From the NCBI GenBank assembly GCA_015179125.1, contig WHVA01000046.1, positions 62,001-126,000 of the forward strand: a stretch of 64,000 nt of DNA. Direction: 5' to 3'. This DNA is from Gautieria morchelliformis. Lineage: Eukaryota; Basidiomycota; Agaricomycetes; Gomphales; Gomphaceae. A program made the position numbers and the translations under genes. This document shows, one piece after another, positions 30,866 to 43,272 of this stretch; position 1 is the stretch's first letter; each line of letters begins with the position of its first letter. The notes below the pieces were generated by a model. The model was not told the origin of the DNA, did no database searches, and saw only the letters and a program-made list of their open reading frames with translations.

Positions 30866-32160
30866 CTATTCATGGAAGTATTCTTGGAGGAAAGGGGGAG
30901 GACATGAATAACGAAGGGAAGTCTGATTCAGCTCCAAGCACGAATGCGCAGTTGTGAGGAGAACACCAACGCGGTACATGGTGCCACACACATTCCCCCA
31001 TATCTTGTGCTTCCAAAAGGCATGGAGGAATGGCCAATCTTGCAACACAAGGCCGAAGCCGTGCTCCACGGATATCCGTACCCCACCCATTGCCGTGTTC
31101 CATGCACATTGTTCTGGGGTAAGCGCATTCACGGTGGAATAGGGACTCACGATAAAGGGGCTCACCCCATAAGCTGAATCACTGTAAACCTGGAAATAAC
31201 GATCCCCGGGTGCATCCCCTTCCCGTGACCCAGGCTGAATTGCATACCGCTTGAGATGCTGGAGCAGTGAGCTTTCCTTCAGGACTCCAGCATCGTTCTG
31301 TGGGGCCCTGTATGGGCCAGCTAGATGCGCAATCAACCCGTTGGGGACGACAACCCCCTGAAACTTCATGCCATGACATTTCTTGTAACTGGTGTAGGCA
31401 AGCTCCTGATACATCCCTGGCCGGCACGTCTGCCGGATCGTGCAATCGATTAAGCCGAAGACCCTGCGACAGGGTGCTCTGAAATCGTAAAGGGCATCGG
31501 CGTACTCGCCCAGCTTCTCCGGGGACAAAAGCCCATGCCGGTCCCAGTCAAGGAGAAAGCCCCACCGGGCATTGATGAAAGAGGCCGTCTCGTTGGTGAT
31601 TTGGGAGATAGTGGACTGAGGACGGTGGTACTTCATGGATAAGGACCACTGGTCCTCTGGGCTCCACAGGCGTGCACAAAGAAGTGAGATCGCCTCGAGG
31701 GCACTTGCGCGGCTCCCGGCGGCTGTGATGAGAGGTTTCGGGAGCTGCAAAAGATCCACAAGGAGCTGAAGTTCCCCTGCTGTAAACCTAATGTGGTTTT
31801 TGTGAGTTTGTTCAAGTGTTCACATGTAGTGTATACTCACCTGAACCTCCAGATGCACTCAGCCTCACTCATCTGCCAGAGGTACTCCGGCGTTATCCGC
31901 TCGCCCCCCTGTTCTGGGTGTGGGACCACTTTGGGCAAAGAACTGCAGACGACTGAGATGGAGAGTGTGTCGTCAGGGGTCAGGTCATCGGTTGGTTCAG
32001 CGGTTGTGGCACCAGAGGGGTGAATTCCAGAGCCAGGAGTACGTTGTTGCAGGAGGAGGAGGGGCACAACAGTGGCAAGAAGAGTCTTTCGCTGGTGGAG
32101 GTTGACAGGAGGCATAAGGAGAGCAGCGAGGATGGAGCAGCGTGTTCGGAATATATGGTC
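30866..32160 (-). CDS. PIF/Harbinger DDE transposase
   Basis: The main exon (31785-30866) carries the DDE_4-type landmarks: first Asp in FGLIDCTIRQTCRPG, second Asp in VYSDSAYG and Glu in SVEHGFG. A 52-bp intron (about 31785-31836) joins it to an upstream exon (PEYLWQMSEAECIWRFR, then FTAGELQLLVDLLQLPKPL). The first codon is unresolved (ATG at 32115, or an exon further upstream behind the acceptor at about 32164). Transposase cuts and pastes the element. No terminal repeats were found at either side (about 29250-29390 and 32165-32350), so the element is probably immobile or its ends are too diverged. Confidence 0.78.
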
Positions 32161-32164
32161 CTAA

Positions 32165-33339
32165 ACACGCGTCAGTCACGTGCATCTAATAAGTTATAAC
32201 TGTGGGAAAGATTATTTCCCTGGGCGGCAATATTATTGTACGATAATCTCGTACATAATATATACTACAAACTAATATACTCTAGTACAGCTGGGCCGTG
32301 TCTCAAAGGCAACAAGCGTATATATCATGTCGGGCATTGCAGTGACCTGGGCAAAGTTTCGTAGATCCGTTGTCGGGCCTACATCACGTGCATCACCGCA
32401 AGTAAGTTCAACCTATCCCGCACTTATAGGTATGAGGCCACACGCGCGGTTTTGACATCTCCCCAGATACCATCCTCAAAGCAGTCCGCTACCAGACCTA
32501 CAAACGCGGCACTTGTCCCTCCGGTCCATCTCCCCTCCCAACTTTTCCAGCCAGCCTAAACCCTCTAATGCCCCATGTCGCGCTTCATCAGTAATCCTTA
32601 ACGGACAGCGGCCGTATAGTCATAGGGACTCCTCCTCCAAATCTTATCAATCCCCGAGAGCGTCCATGGCCATCCACTTCCGAACCGTCCAGTACCAATC
32701 CGCTCGCAAGTGGCTCACCCTCCGTTCCCCGCCAGTGTGTCCCTCTATGACCCCTCAAACCCGCTGTCTCTACAGGCGTTTCACCAGCCCCGCCAGCCAA
32801 AGCCAACACCTCCAAGCCCCATACCCAGCACAATCCTCAAATCTCCAACGACTTCAACAACTGCGCCTGATGGGCGCCTCACAAAATATAGCGCCACCCT
32901 CCTAATGGCTCCAATAATCCCTCGCCCAATCATCCGTGGCGGTATAGGCTTCGATTTTATTCATCACATCTCCTGTGCGTCTGGCAGTTCCCGCAACCTT
33001 CCAGCGCTGTATTCTCCGTCCGCTTCTCTGCCGACGGGTAGGTCCCCACGAGTGGCGCCGATTATAGGACACGGTCATCGGGGAAAGCCCTGTACACGCG
33101 CGGCACGAAGCCACGCGAGAGGTACACAACCCCCCGCCACGTCCAATCCGACACTGTCCAGTACCAAAAACAAACACAAAAAACAACAACACAACGAAAC
33201 GCGACTCCAAACCCTGGCCCATCACGCCCGCCGCAGCCAACAACGCAATATCCACGCGCGGTCTAGAATTCGCCGCCGAGGATAAGGTTGAGGACGTACG
33301 CAGGTTGTGGCACCTGGGGATGCGAGACATCGTCTAAGG
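32165..33339 (+). other. Unassigned, possibly an exon-rich hypothetical gene
   Basis: An ATG at about 32327 opens MSGIAVTWAKFRRSVVG and ends at a good donor (CAAGTAAGT). Proline-rich open segments follow (32710-33000), then a WD40-like snippet CVWQFPQPSS, AVFSVRFSADG (about 32970-33040), and a segment ending KVEDVRRLWHLGMRDIV with a stop near 33337. I cannot join them into a convincing gene. Confidence 0.25.
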
Positions 33340-36039
33340 GTGAGCCGCCAAATCCGCATATACATCGATAACCATGCCCATCTGCGTTCCCTCTAATTCA
33401 TATCGACAACTCCCGTCAGAAACGGAACCACCCGGCACGACAAAGACGCGGGCCGGGGTATGACTGGGCGTAGTTGGGTCGTCCAGTGTGCGGGCCATGT
33501 GGGGACAGCGTCAGCAGAAGCTTTGGGGAGGCTGGCACACGCACATCAGCGTTCTGGCTTGGCATCGGGGCGACGAGTTCGAGTGCGCGGTCGTCCTCTG
33601 GGCGGACGTTGGGCGGGAGGGGCAGTTTCACGTCGAGGGAGGGGTGGTGTGCACCGTGCGGGTGCTGCTGGCACGGAATGTCGCTCGGGAGGGGTGGAGG
33701 GGTGGGGGCGTACGACATTGTGTCCTGCTGCTGTGCCTGTCACGCTCCGTCCTTTGTCTCCGGCGTTGCTTCCAATCATAAAGCACCGCGCAATGGAACC
33801 CTTTCACCCCGTCTATCCCTCCGTCTCCCTTATGAGCGACTGCGCGTTGTCGTCTGCGAATCCCCTCCTTCGCCCGCACGGGCCGGGGGTCTATTTTGGT
33901 GGTATGACGTCGCCCCCCATCATGGTTGATCATGGTTGCAGGGGGGGTATGTATCCGACTGTCTGCGGTTGTTTGTCGTTCTCCCCTATACCTGCCTCTT
34001 ACTCTCTGCCGTGTCCTCTCCCATGAACCCCTTCACTCCTTTTCTCATGATGGTGGGAAGGGGTACCGTGTGAGGCTGTGGCCCGTTCTCCGGTATCCCC
34101 TGCCTCTGACACTGCGCTTCATCCGACCTCAGCGCCTTTCCAGCCGTGGAAGCAGGCTTGGTTTCGGTATTATCTAGTCCATGGACGACAACATCATGCA
34201 GTATCTAGTGCGCGACTCTGCGGCCATCTCCTCTACCCTCTGCTTCTGTCCTGCGGTTCGAGTAACCTGACCACACATCTGGAGAGACACTTAGCCCTTC
34301 AGACCGTGAAAGAAAGCTCGGTCTGAAATAGTTAGCTCTTAGACATCAAGGTCGTGGTGCATCTAGTGTGCGACTCTGCGGCTAAGTTACTGTAAAGTCT
34401 GGATCTACAAAGCTACCCTACGAAAACGACAAGGGTCCACACATCTAAGATTGGAGTCTATGCTCCTACCATTCTCCCCAGTCAGTGGTACGCTCTTTTT
34501 GCAGACATCTTATTTACTCCAGTTTCTGTTGGACAGTGCTTGCTGTGTACTGTAAGTAAACTAGCAGCGTTAACGCTAGTGCACCACGGTAAACAGACAA
34601 CGCCCAAAGCCAACGCCCACATTTTCCGCTCTGGGCCCTGGAGGGTGGAGGTGAGGGAGCGGAGAGGCTACGGTACCAGCCTGCCGTGGTAGCAGCGTAC
34701 AGATCATTAGTCTGTCCATGTCTGAGCACGCAGTTGCCCGCAGAAGCACGAGCGCGGTGGCTGCGCGGAACCCAAGGCCTTCAGGCTCACTCTTGGAAAT
34801 CGTACGTTTACAGTATAAGTTCCTACGTTCCCAGTGACGGATGGGGTCTCGTGCCGCGCACTCAGAACGATCAGTCACCCCGATGGACAAGAAGTGCAAC
34901 CAAATCTTAGTACAGAAAAGCTTGTAAGGCGTCTAGTCACAAGATTGGACGCAAGTGCCAGTCAGCCTCCAGGTTTCCGTCCAGGCAACGACGCTCTGCA
35001 GTCGTCGTATGACTCACTCCACGGTGTAAACGGAGTGCGTCACGACACAGTATGAGCGATGGTCATCTAACGCCCACTCGATGGGGTAGAGGGATATGAT
35101 TATGCAAGGCAGGATCCAGACCGTGACCGTGTGGCGTACCGGTGAGACACTTGTCCCTCAGGATTTAGTCGAGTTCTACACGAGTAGCGACAGACATGGA
35201 AACGGGCCACGTGGGCCCACTAGAGCGGTGGACGCATGGGTATGGCAGCCGAAAGGGAGGGGATGAGAGGCGAGCGTGCAATTGTCGCCTAGGAAACTAC
35301 CAAGGGCGCCAGGCTAAAACAGGTATTGCGCGAGTAGAGACCGTCACGAAGATCCATCGGGCTCACAGCAGGATGATTTCACAGCGCGGGTACGCAAGTA
35401 CGCTGCGAGGGTTCAGGCCCAGGGCGACCATCCTCGTCACCCAGGCAAATGCCAGTGCTACGGTTTGCCAATACGGAGATGCCTCTCCATGCATGTGCCA
35501 GTTCAGCTGGGCGGTCCAGAGAGAGGAAGTAGCAGGTCTCCTACTAGGACGAGGCAAGACATGCGAGCGGACCTTAGATTCTAGGGGGATTTATAAGTTG
35601 AGCCTGAGTGGCGAGCTGAGAAGACAAAGGTAAGGGTTGTCATAACATCAATGAACTATTTAAACTTCCTCTAATTTCCTACCATTTTTTATCATCATCA
35701 AAATCCCCTTGCTCTGCTAGGGCTCTCCCACTGGAAAATCGTGGGATTTAGTGACTTGACCAGTGTTGACTTGTATTGGCATTACAATTTAGTGACTTGA
35801 CTATTGTTGACTTCAAAGGAAAGGTACAGCAGCGTAGTGCTCTCCCTTACATCATACAGGGATGGTATAGCACTGGCACGCGTCCCTGCGCTGCTCGTAC
35901 AGCGCATATGTTGCGATATGGCCGTGCTCTTGGCTGCTCTTGGCCAAACTCCACTTCTTAACGGAGCCGGCGCGAGCGGTGAAAGACAATTTGTGAACTT
36001 AAAATTGAAGGGCATCCTCATCTCCACTTTGAGTAGGTG
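33340..36039. other. No recognisable gene (GC-rich first half)
   Basis: 33460-34030 has overlapping open frames in both directions, an effect of GC-rich composition. A short phrase TCTAGTG-GCGACTCTGCGGC occurs at about 34202 and 34357. TTTAGTGACTTGAC-ATTGTTGACTT is duplicated at about 35745-35815. No family is recognised. Confidence 0.4.
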
Positions 36040-36571
36040 TGGTACGATACGATCCGTCGTAAGGTTGACCGAGGTCGGGAGCGAAACCCGAGGTACGGTC
36101 CGAGGTTACAGGGCAAGGTTTGGATGGGGAAGTCGGAGAGGGACTAGGCTTCAGCTTATGTGCTGCGCCGACCCTACACACGAGTCCCAACTTCAGAGGC
36201 AAACGAATAAGAGGCGAGGCTTAGAAACTAACTTAAGGATCGAAGTTATACGATAGTTGATTTTCAGACTGAGGCGTAGGAATGCATACAGGGGGGTTTA
36301 TATACGGGGTGAGGGTATGAGTCAGGGGCGAACATATTAGTGGAGATCAGGGCGAGGTCAGGGCGAGGTAATATATGAATGATGCGTGATGGAGCGGAAT
36401 CAGTAACTAAGGGGATACGGGCATGGGATCAAGGTCAGATATGAGCTGTAGCTCAGGCTCGGGCTCGGGCGCAGGATAAGAATCATATGTACTCGGGCAC
36501 GAGTATCACAAGGCTCGGGCTCGGGAGAAAGTTATACTGGTAAGTAACCGGCCAAAGGCCGGGTTCTTACA
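36040..36571 (-). repeat. Solo LTR, inverted (TGTAAGAACC family)
   Basis: Reverse-complement copy of the LTR family at 10535-11084 and 45769/53178, flanked by a perfect 5-bp duplication AGGTG (36035-36039 and 36572-36576). Confidence 0.9.
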
Positions 36572-36652
36572 AGGTGCCAGCAACTATCTAGTGTGCAATG
36601 TGCATGGAGAGGAGCAAAAATTAAAACAAAAAATAAAAAGGATGGCAGATAT

Positions 36653-38595
36653 TGTTGCTGGCTCCACTTTGGCTCCGTTCCGAGCCATGCTACTGGTGGC
36701 CGGCTCAATTTGTGATGGCTTGAATCTGAGCTGCTTAAAAATGCAGAAGCATATATTATTTTCATTGTTGAGGCTTGCATATGATCCTCAGAATGTGTTT
36801 TTGAGTGTATAGAACTATTTTATGCCATACCAAAACCACATAGGTGCCTGTGAGCCAGCCCAGCGTTCAAGCTGTTTGTCATATCCATAGCCATCTCCCA
36901 AAACATCGGATAGCAGTCAGACGCTGGCGGTTTGAATCATATGCAGCCCGTTGTAAATTACATGTACGACCTGCTGTAAAATACATGGGTGTGAAACTCA
37001 GACGCCCGTGCCTATGCCTCCACCTGCGGTTCCCCTGAACCATCCCCTCACATCCTCAGTACGGTGCACGTGCACCGTATCCCGCTGCCCCTCAGTTTGG
37101 TGCACGTGCACCGTATCCCGCTGCCCCTCACAGCACGGTGCACGTACACCGTAGGCCGCTGCCCCTCCGAATGGTGCATGTGCACCGTATCCCGCTGACC
37201 CTTTGTACGGTGCAAGTGGACCGTATGCTGCCGCCCATCCGTACAGTGCATGTGCATCGTAGGCCGCTGCCACTCAGTACAGTGCAGGTGCACCGTATGC
37301 CGCCGCCCCTCCAAACGGTGCATATGCACCATATCCCGCTGGCCCTCCATATGGTTCACATGAATGGTATCCCGCTGCCCTCAGTATGGTGCAGGTGCAC
37401 CATAGGCCGCTGCCCCTCCGAATGGTGCAGGTGCACCGTATCCCGCTGACCCCCTGTATGGTGCAAGTGCACCATATGTTGCCGCCCATCCGCACAGTGC
37501 ACGTTCACCGTAGGCCGCTGAGCCTCCGTGCAGCGCACATGCACCGTATCACGCTGCCCCTCAGTATGGTTCAGGTGCACCGTAGGCCGCTACCCCTCCC
37601 TATGGTGCACATGCACCATACGACGCCTGTTGGTATGGTGAATATGCACCATACCTGGCCTGAGAGGACGGTGCATGTGCACTGTACTGTGAGGGGCGGC
37701 GTATGGTGCATGTGCATCGTACGGAGGGGCAGCGGCCTACGGTGTGTGTGCACCGTACTGAGGGGCAGCGGCCTGCACATACGGTGCATGTGCCCCGTAC
37801 TGAGGGTCAGTGGGATATGGTGCACGTGTACAATAACTGTGATGCACCGGGTTGAGGGATGTGAGCTTGGTTGGACATATCATGCACCATAGGCCGCATG
37901 CAGCCCGTCTGTGCGGTGCACATCGCGCGCACCATACGCTGCCCGTCCGTACAGTGCACGTGTATGATAACTGCGGTGCACCGGGTTGAGGGTTGTGAGC
38001 TTGGTTGGACAGATTAGAGCAGGACAACGATCTGCAAGACAATGTAACCTCTGGCACATTCTCCAAACGCCACCACCCCACCCCGTAGGCCACCCCTCAG
38101 TACGGCGCACGTGCTTGAGGCCTATGAGAGTGGTTGGACAGATTAGAGCGCAACAATGATCTGCAAGACAACTTACCCTCCTGTCCATCTACCACATATC
38201 ATGTCGAAACCTTCCCACGGAAAGGGCATCGTTTCTTGGACCTTCCACATGCACCGTTCGGAGGGGCAGTGGCATACGGTGCACGTGCACCGTATGGAGG
38301 GTCAGCGGGATATGGTGCGTGTGCACCGTACTGTGGGGCAGCGGCATACGGTGCGTGTGCACTGTACTGAGGATGCGAGGGGATGGTTCAGGGGAACCGC
38401 AGGTGGAGGCATAGGGACGGGCGTCTGAGTTTCACACCCATGTATTTTACAGCATGTCGTACATGTAATTTACAACGGGCTGTATATGATTCAAACCGCC
38501 GGCATCTGCCGCCTGCCCCCAAAACATGGCTTGGCTTGACTAATTTTCAGCTAAGCTCATGGCTTAGCTGGAGCTGCACCAAGCCAGCAGCAACA
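36653..38595. mobile_element. Second, inverted copy of the hAT-like repeat, split by a long-inverted-repeat element
   Basis: 36653-36896 and 38528-38595 are the two halves of a repeat related to 11785-13097, in the opposite orientation. The shared phrases are CTATTTTATGCCATACCAAA and CCAGC-TTCAAGCTGTTTGTC. It lacks both MITEs found in the other copy, but carries its own insertion (36907-38517). The outer limits are approximate. Confidence 0.5.
36907..38517. mobile_element. Long-TIR element made of head-to-head minisatellites (MULE-like or foldback)
   Basis: The outer ~150 bp on each side are inverted copies (e.g. GGCGGTTTGAATCATAT at 36926 and its inverse at 38485-38501). Inside them, arrays of a ~36-bp unit with a GGTGCACGTGCACC-like core run in opposite orientations (about 37050-37680 versus 37690-38360). 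The element is flanked by a 10-bp direct repeat CCCAAAACAT (36897-36906 and 38518-38527). Duplications of 9-10 bp with long terminal repeats point to Mutator-like elements, but a foldback origin is also possible. Both strands read open 12-residue repeats (VHVHRIPLPL-type) because 36 is divisible by three; I do not call them genes. Confidence 0.7.
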
Positions 38596-39208
38596 CTAGG
38601 GATTGGCACCATAACCGTAAAATGGTTCCTATGGTATGGGACCTATGGTTATGGTGCTGTCTTCATAATATGGTTTGACCACATACCACCCATAACACTG
38701 CAGCTCTGGTAGTACAACACATATGGTACCATATGTTACGGCCATCTATGGCTGTAATATAGGTCATCTGAGGGTGGCACTGTGCACCTATAATGGCATA
38801 GCCACATTGCAGCCCTATGGGCTGGTTTTAAGTATAGCACATGCTGCTCGGACTCATGGCCTCAGATGATCAGTTGGCCAGGGACTACATATAGGTCAGC
38901 AGAGCCTAAGGTCTATTTATATCCTTTTTCTTGTCCCATTGTTGCCATGCTGAAACATACAGCAGTGACTTCACCTCACTCCTCAGGGTGAGTTTCTACT
39001 CTTTCAAACCGGCTTCAGGACCCTTCAAAGTGTGCTCAACCTGAACACCCATCCCATGTGGTGAAACTGGCACAGTCCACCCATATGGTCACCACTTTGC
39101 ATGTTGAAAGCCCCAGGGAAGTCAAGCCTGAAATGGATAGCAATACTGACAGCTCAGGTGACAGTAACTTCATGGGCTCACTGGGCTCCAATTGAGGAAC
39201 CAAATGAA
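38596..39208. other. Palindrome-rich stretch without a gene
   Basis: 38596-38760 contains many short inverted phrases (ATGGTATGGGACC, CATAACC, TGGTACCATATG), perhaps a decayed MITE. The rest is unremarkable. Confidence 0.35.
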
Positions 39209-39457
39209 ATGGAGGAAGAGCTTCACATGGTGAACATAAAGGTGGGTCAGAATGTTTTGGTACAGAAATTTTAACTAACCCATCATTAGATCGCAGAATT
39301 GTTGCCTCGCCAGATGGCACCACTGCCTACAAAGCGCCGCAAAATATACAGAAAGTCCAAAGGCAAGGGACATCGAGCAAACAAAAAAAAGAAGTGCAAA
39401 CCAACCGTTGATCCAGAGGAACCAGTGAGAAAAAGAATCAAGCAGCAGGATATGTGA
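39209..39457 (+). CDS. Possible small basic protein (two exons)
   Basis: ATG at 39209 gives MEEELHMVNIK. A 48-bp GT-AG interval (39242-39289) joins it in frame to a segment of 55 codons with TKRRKIYRKSKGKGHRANKK and VRKRIKQQDM before the stop. The product would be 66 residues with nuclear-localisation-like basic clusters. There is no family match, and it may be the end of a longer or decayed gene. 39458-40083 shows nothing recognisable. Confidence 0.25.
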
Positions 39458-41329
39458 CAGTTTGCTAGGGTCCAAATTACTGTTCCCTTGTGCTATGCAA
39501 GGTACGAGTGAGCCAGTTAATGATGATGTGGATGATATGAAGGTGTGTAATTTTCTGGATGATGTGACTCATGGAAGTGATTTGCTTCGCAGCAACCTAC
39601 ACGGAATAATCCCATTTAGTTTGTTTATGGGGATACACAGAAGAATGCCTTTGGTCAATGAGGTGAATGTAAATACGGATATTTACCTGTATTGCCTCGA
39701 GGCAATACATAATACTTGGTAGCTTACATAGTGCCAGTGGGTCCTCATGGACCCACTGAATAGTTCTTGCGTGGGAACCCTCCGGGATTCCCCAGCTCAA
39801 CCTTACTTGTAACCATCACTATGTTGTACTAGAATCACCACCAATTGGTTGAGTTCTGTTACCTTGTGATAACCCAAATATTAAGCCAAACCTCTTACAC
39901 TTTTTTGAACTTCCAACGACTGTTTGCCTAGCAAACAGTTGAAGATTGGTTCCTGCAGCATCTTAGACAAGATCACTGTGCTGACAATTAGAAAATCATC
40001 AGAAAATGAACGTAGTACAGCATAATACATTCGACTGTGCGCCTGCGATGTACCTGCTCAGTTGAACAACGGGATCAAGTAGTTTGCACAACAAAACCCT
40101 GGTGCAACCTAGTGACACCATGGCTGATGCTACCTTAGGCTCAGGGCCCAAGGAAGTAGAAGATGGGGAAGTCATAGACCTGGCCGCAGACACAGACACT
40201 GTCAACCACGTGTCTCTGAGCATGGACGAAGTGGATGAACAGGATGGGGATAAGTCATGGTCCCCATCCCGCTCACCCCCGCCTTGTGACAAGGGAAAGG
40301 GTCGAGCCAAATCGCCTGTCGGCAACGACAAAGGCTCAGCATCGGACTGGACGTCCCGACAAGTAAAGAGCCACGATGCAGCCCCCCAGCCGAAAGATCA
40401 GATAACCGCTGTTCCTCCAAAGGAACAATGTCAAAATCGATGAGCACCTGATGACAGTCAGGACTCCGAATACTTGAGCTCAAGTCGAAAGAGCTTGAGG
40501 ACAAACACCATTGATGAGACAACGGTAGCAGTGTGGCTGAATAACCAGCTGCACGAAGCAACCCAGCACATCAGGCATGCCGATGCGAGGAACAAGCAGA
40601 TAGGCCACGATCTGGAAAACGTGGCAGACGGAATTGCCGGCATAGTCACGATGGCACGCGGAGTAGCAAAGTTGTTCGTGGGTCTACAGGTGTCGTTGAC
40701 CAAGTCCCACACGGACGTGCGCCAGAGCAATACAGAGATTGGCAGCGTGAGGGCGACGCTGCAAGCTCTCGAAGACAAGAATGAGCGCTGCTGTCACTGA
40801 GGTTCGCACCGAGCGACAGACAGTGGGCATGAAAGCGCTGCTGAGGAACAGCGCAAGCAAGGTGCACGACCAGTGACGAATGCCGCTGCCGAACATCCTG
40901 TCTGTGCAGGACATACAGTTCAGAAATGAACCGAGGAACCGCGGGACCAACATGGCCCCAGTGAAGGATGGCAAAACAATCCAGCAGGCGATCTGCAAGC
41001 AGGTGGCCTCAGAGATCGACTCCAAAGACACAGCCCTGAGCCTGGAGCTCGAAGTCGAGCACTGGCAACGGAAGGAGGCGTGCGCCGCCCATCGCTATAC
41101 GCATGCCCTGGAGCTGCACAGACAGCATGCCGAAGAGGCAGTGAATTGAGCGCAGGCCATCCAGCTGCCAAATGAACAGCAAGAACGTGTTGTTCAGGAG
41201 GCTAAACAAGCACGCTCTGCTCTCTCAAGCAGACTATGGGTCCAGAACGCAGGATTAACAGGGGATATCCAACATCAATCCCCGCGAAGCAGTGAGCAGA
41301 TAGATACTGCCACACCATGCACAGCTGTG

Positions 41330-42632
41330 TGTCATGACGCGTTTATTTCCCATACTCAGATGCTCTGTTCTCCTATTTCTCACTCCACCTTCGTGTTCGT
41401 TCCGATCGCCCTTGCCGTGTTCAGCAACCGATCCTTGCTGTTCGCACCATTTACCATGGCCACGCCGTCAAAGCACGATCGACGTCCCTGAACTAACTTA
41501 GCAGTCATTGCTGGGCCTATCACCTCCTTTGCTCAAACCTCTTTCAATGGTGTTCCTATGATCGGATTGTCATGACTTGTGTATTTCCTGGACCTTGTTA
41601 TCCCATTTCCCCTTTTGCCACTCCTCCCCCTTTGTTCGCTCGGCTTTTCCCTCCACTTCAACCACTTCTCCCCTATGTCATTCCCGTTCGCCCTTCCTTG
41701 CATTTCTCCGAACCGCTATTCGCTGCTCGCACATTTTGCCAGCAGGCACGCCATCAAATACGATCAATACCATTTACCAGGCACGATGGTTCATCACTAA
41801 CCCCATCATCTTCTTAATCCAACCCCTTTGGGTGTTCATATGGCCAAAGTGTGTTCACAAGACGTCCCTTCTGTAGGTCGTGCAGGGTAGCATGTATGCG
41901 GGTCCCAAGACATGGTTTTGTACATGAATTCCTTCGCCACCTTTACTCTTTCCATAAGCGCCAAGCGCTTCAAGCACTCTAATTGATTAACTCACTCACT
42001 CACCTTTACTCTCCGTCGTTTCATGTTCGCACTCTTCCCTCACTCTATTGTATGTTTATTCCATCTACTTAGTATCATGACTGCGCACCCCTATCCAACC
42101 CTGACTCGCGACGGCCTCTTTCCTATTCGCTGATGCCTTACGAGCATTCAATATAAGTAGTTTACATTCACATGTATATTCTCCAGTTCAATTATCATAC
42201 ATCGTCCATCTTGTGCAAACTTGACCTCGCTGTGATCATCATCTTGAGCCTTCTCTTGGAGATTTCTATCTTCGACTAGCCGAGGACCTAGGCATCACTG
42301 GTGAGTTCTCACACTTCATCTTCATTACCTTAGCCTTCGAACTATTTTCTGCGCTGTTGGCGAAGGGCTCCGAAGGAGCACCTTCGCCGGCGAAGGGATT
42401 GTCGCTACTTAGACAGCCCTTCCGTGACACCTTGCACGTTGCATCGTCAAATGCCACGGGCCATTTCGCTACGACTGTAGATAGGGCAAGCCCCGTTCGG
42501 GCAACCCTCCTATCTTGTGAACATTCATTGGTTCACATATTCGCCGAACGGCATACTTATTCGCACAAGTCATTCGGGAATTCGCTGTGTTCACTAATAC
42601 ACGATATTAACACCTAAAAACCAATCTTGACA
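41330..42632 (+). repeat. Solo LTR, 1.30 kb (TGTCATGA...TTGACA family) with internally duplicated 5' end
   Basis: It begins TGTCATGACGCG and ends CCAATCTTGACA, flanked by a perfect CTGTG duplication (41325-41329 and 42633-42637). A second LTR-like start, TGTCATGACTTG at 41568, repeats the first ~240 bp, so the copy is longer than its sister at 43273. Confidence 0.85.
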
Positions 42633-42696
42633 CTGTGCAGCTGCATGAAAGGTCTGTTGCCTTGACCTTCAGTCAAGGCATCCCGGACCAGATTGA

Positions 42697-43146
42697 TGTT
42701 GGGTGCATTTATGCTCCTGCACCAAAATCAAGCCCAATAAATTCCACCATTTCTATTTCTTTCAATTTTGACCTGAAATTATGCTGACATTCATTCTATG
42801 ATTTGTCAAATTTTTCTTTAATTTTTTGAAGCTGTATTATCACTTCTTTTCATGTTCTGTCCAACCGACCCTTTGTGGGTGGTTATGGACATGTTTCCTT
42901 TTTGAGCTGCAGCGGTTCATTGACGTGCTACGTTCCACAGGCGCTAAAGAGCCGGGCAGTAGTATATGCACGGTGAGACACATTTCCCCCTCTCTCAGTG
43001 ACAACCAAATTCACTGAGAGAGGCAAGTACAGTAGTCTTATTCTTCTTTGATTTGTTGACCCAAAAATCTTGTAGTGAATTGATTTCTAGTCTATTCTTT
43101 TGAGCACCAGGTCCAGTCCTACTGCCTATAATTCCTGTCCTCTACA
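42697..43146 (-). repeat. Solo LTR, 450 bp (TGTAGAGGAC...CCAACA family)
   Basis: The ends are TGTTGGGTG and CTCTACA, flanked by a perfect ATTGA duplication (42692-42696 and 43147-43151). It is an inverted copy of 46392-46827 (shared phrases GTGCATTTATGCTCCTGCAC and CTCTCTCAGTGA). Confidence 0.9.
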
Positions 43147-43272
43147 ATTGAAGGCCTGCAGGAGCCATACGATGGTGTCACACGGATGATCCGTGTAGCG
43201 CTCATGGACGCCACAGACACGGACCCAGAAAAGTCTGTGCTCGCAATAGCCAGCGTAAAGCTGGCACACCCC

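Noticed and set aside
33460-34030. Long Gly/Arg-rich frames on both strands
   Set aside because: GC-rich DNA with overlapping open frames in opposite directions. No motif or splice pattern supports a gene.
37138-37892. Open frames giving VHVHRIPLPL-type 12-residue repeats
   Set aside because: The 36-bp period keeps several frames open on both strands. There is no start context, domain or codon signal favouring one.
37050-38380. CRISPR-like array of ~36-bp repeats
   Set aside because: Units are contiguous and lack unique spacers, the array reverses orientation in the middle, and the DNA is clearly fungal. It is minisatellite sequence in a mobile element.
36911-38515. hAT interpretation of the long inverted-repeat element (CAG-type ends)
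   Set aside because: The flanking direct repeat is 10 bp (CCCAAAACAT), which fits Mutator-like insertion better than the 8 bp of hAT.
41568-42632. LTR starting at 41568 as the true boundary
   Set aside because: Flanks there (CGGAT/CTGTG) do not match, whereas a start at 41330 gives a perfect CTGTG duplication.
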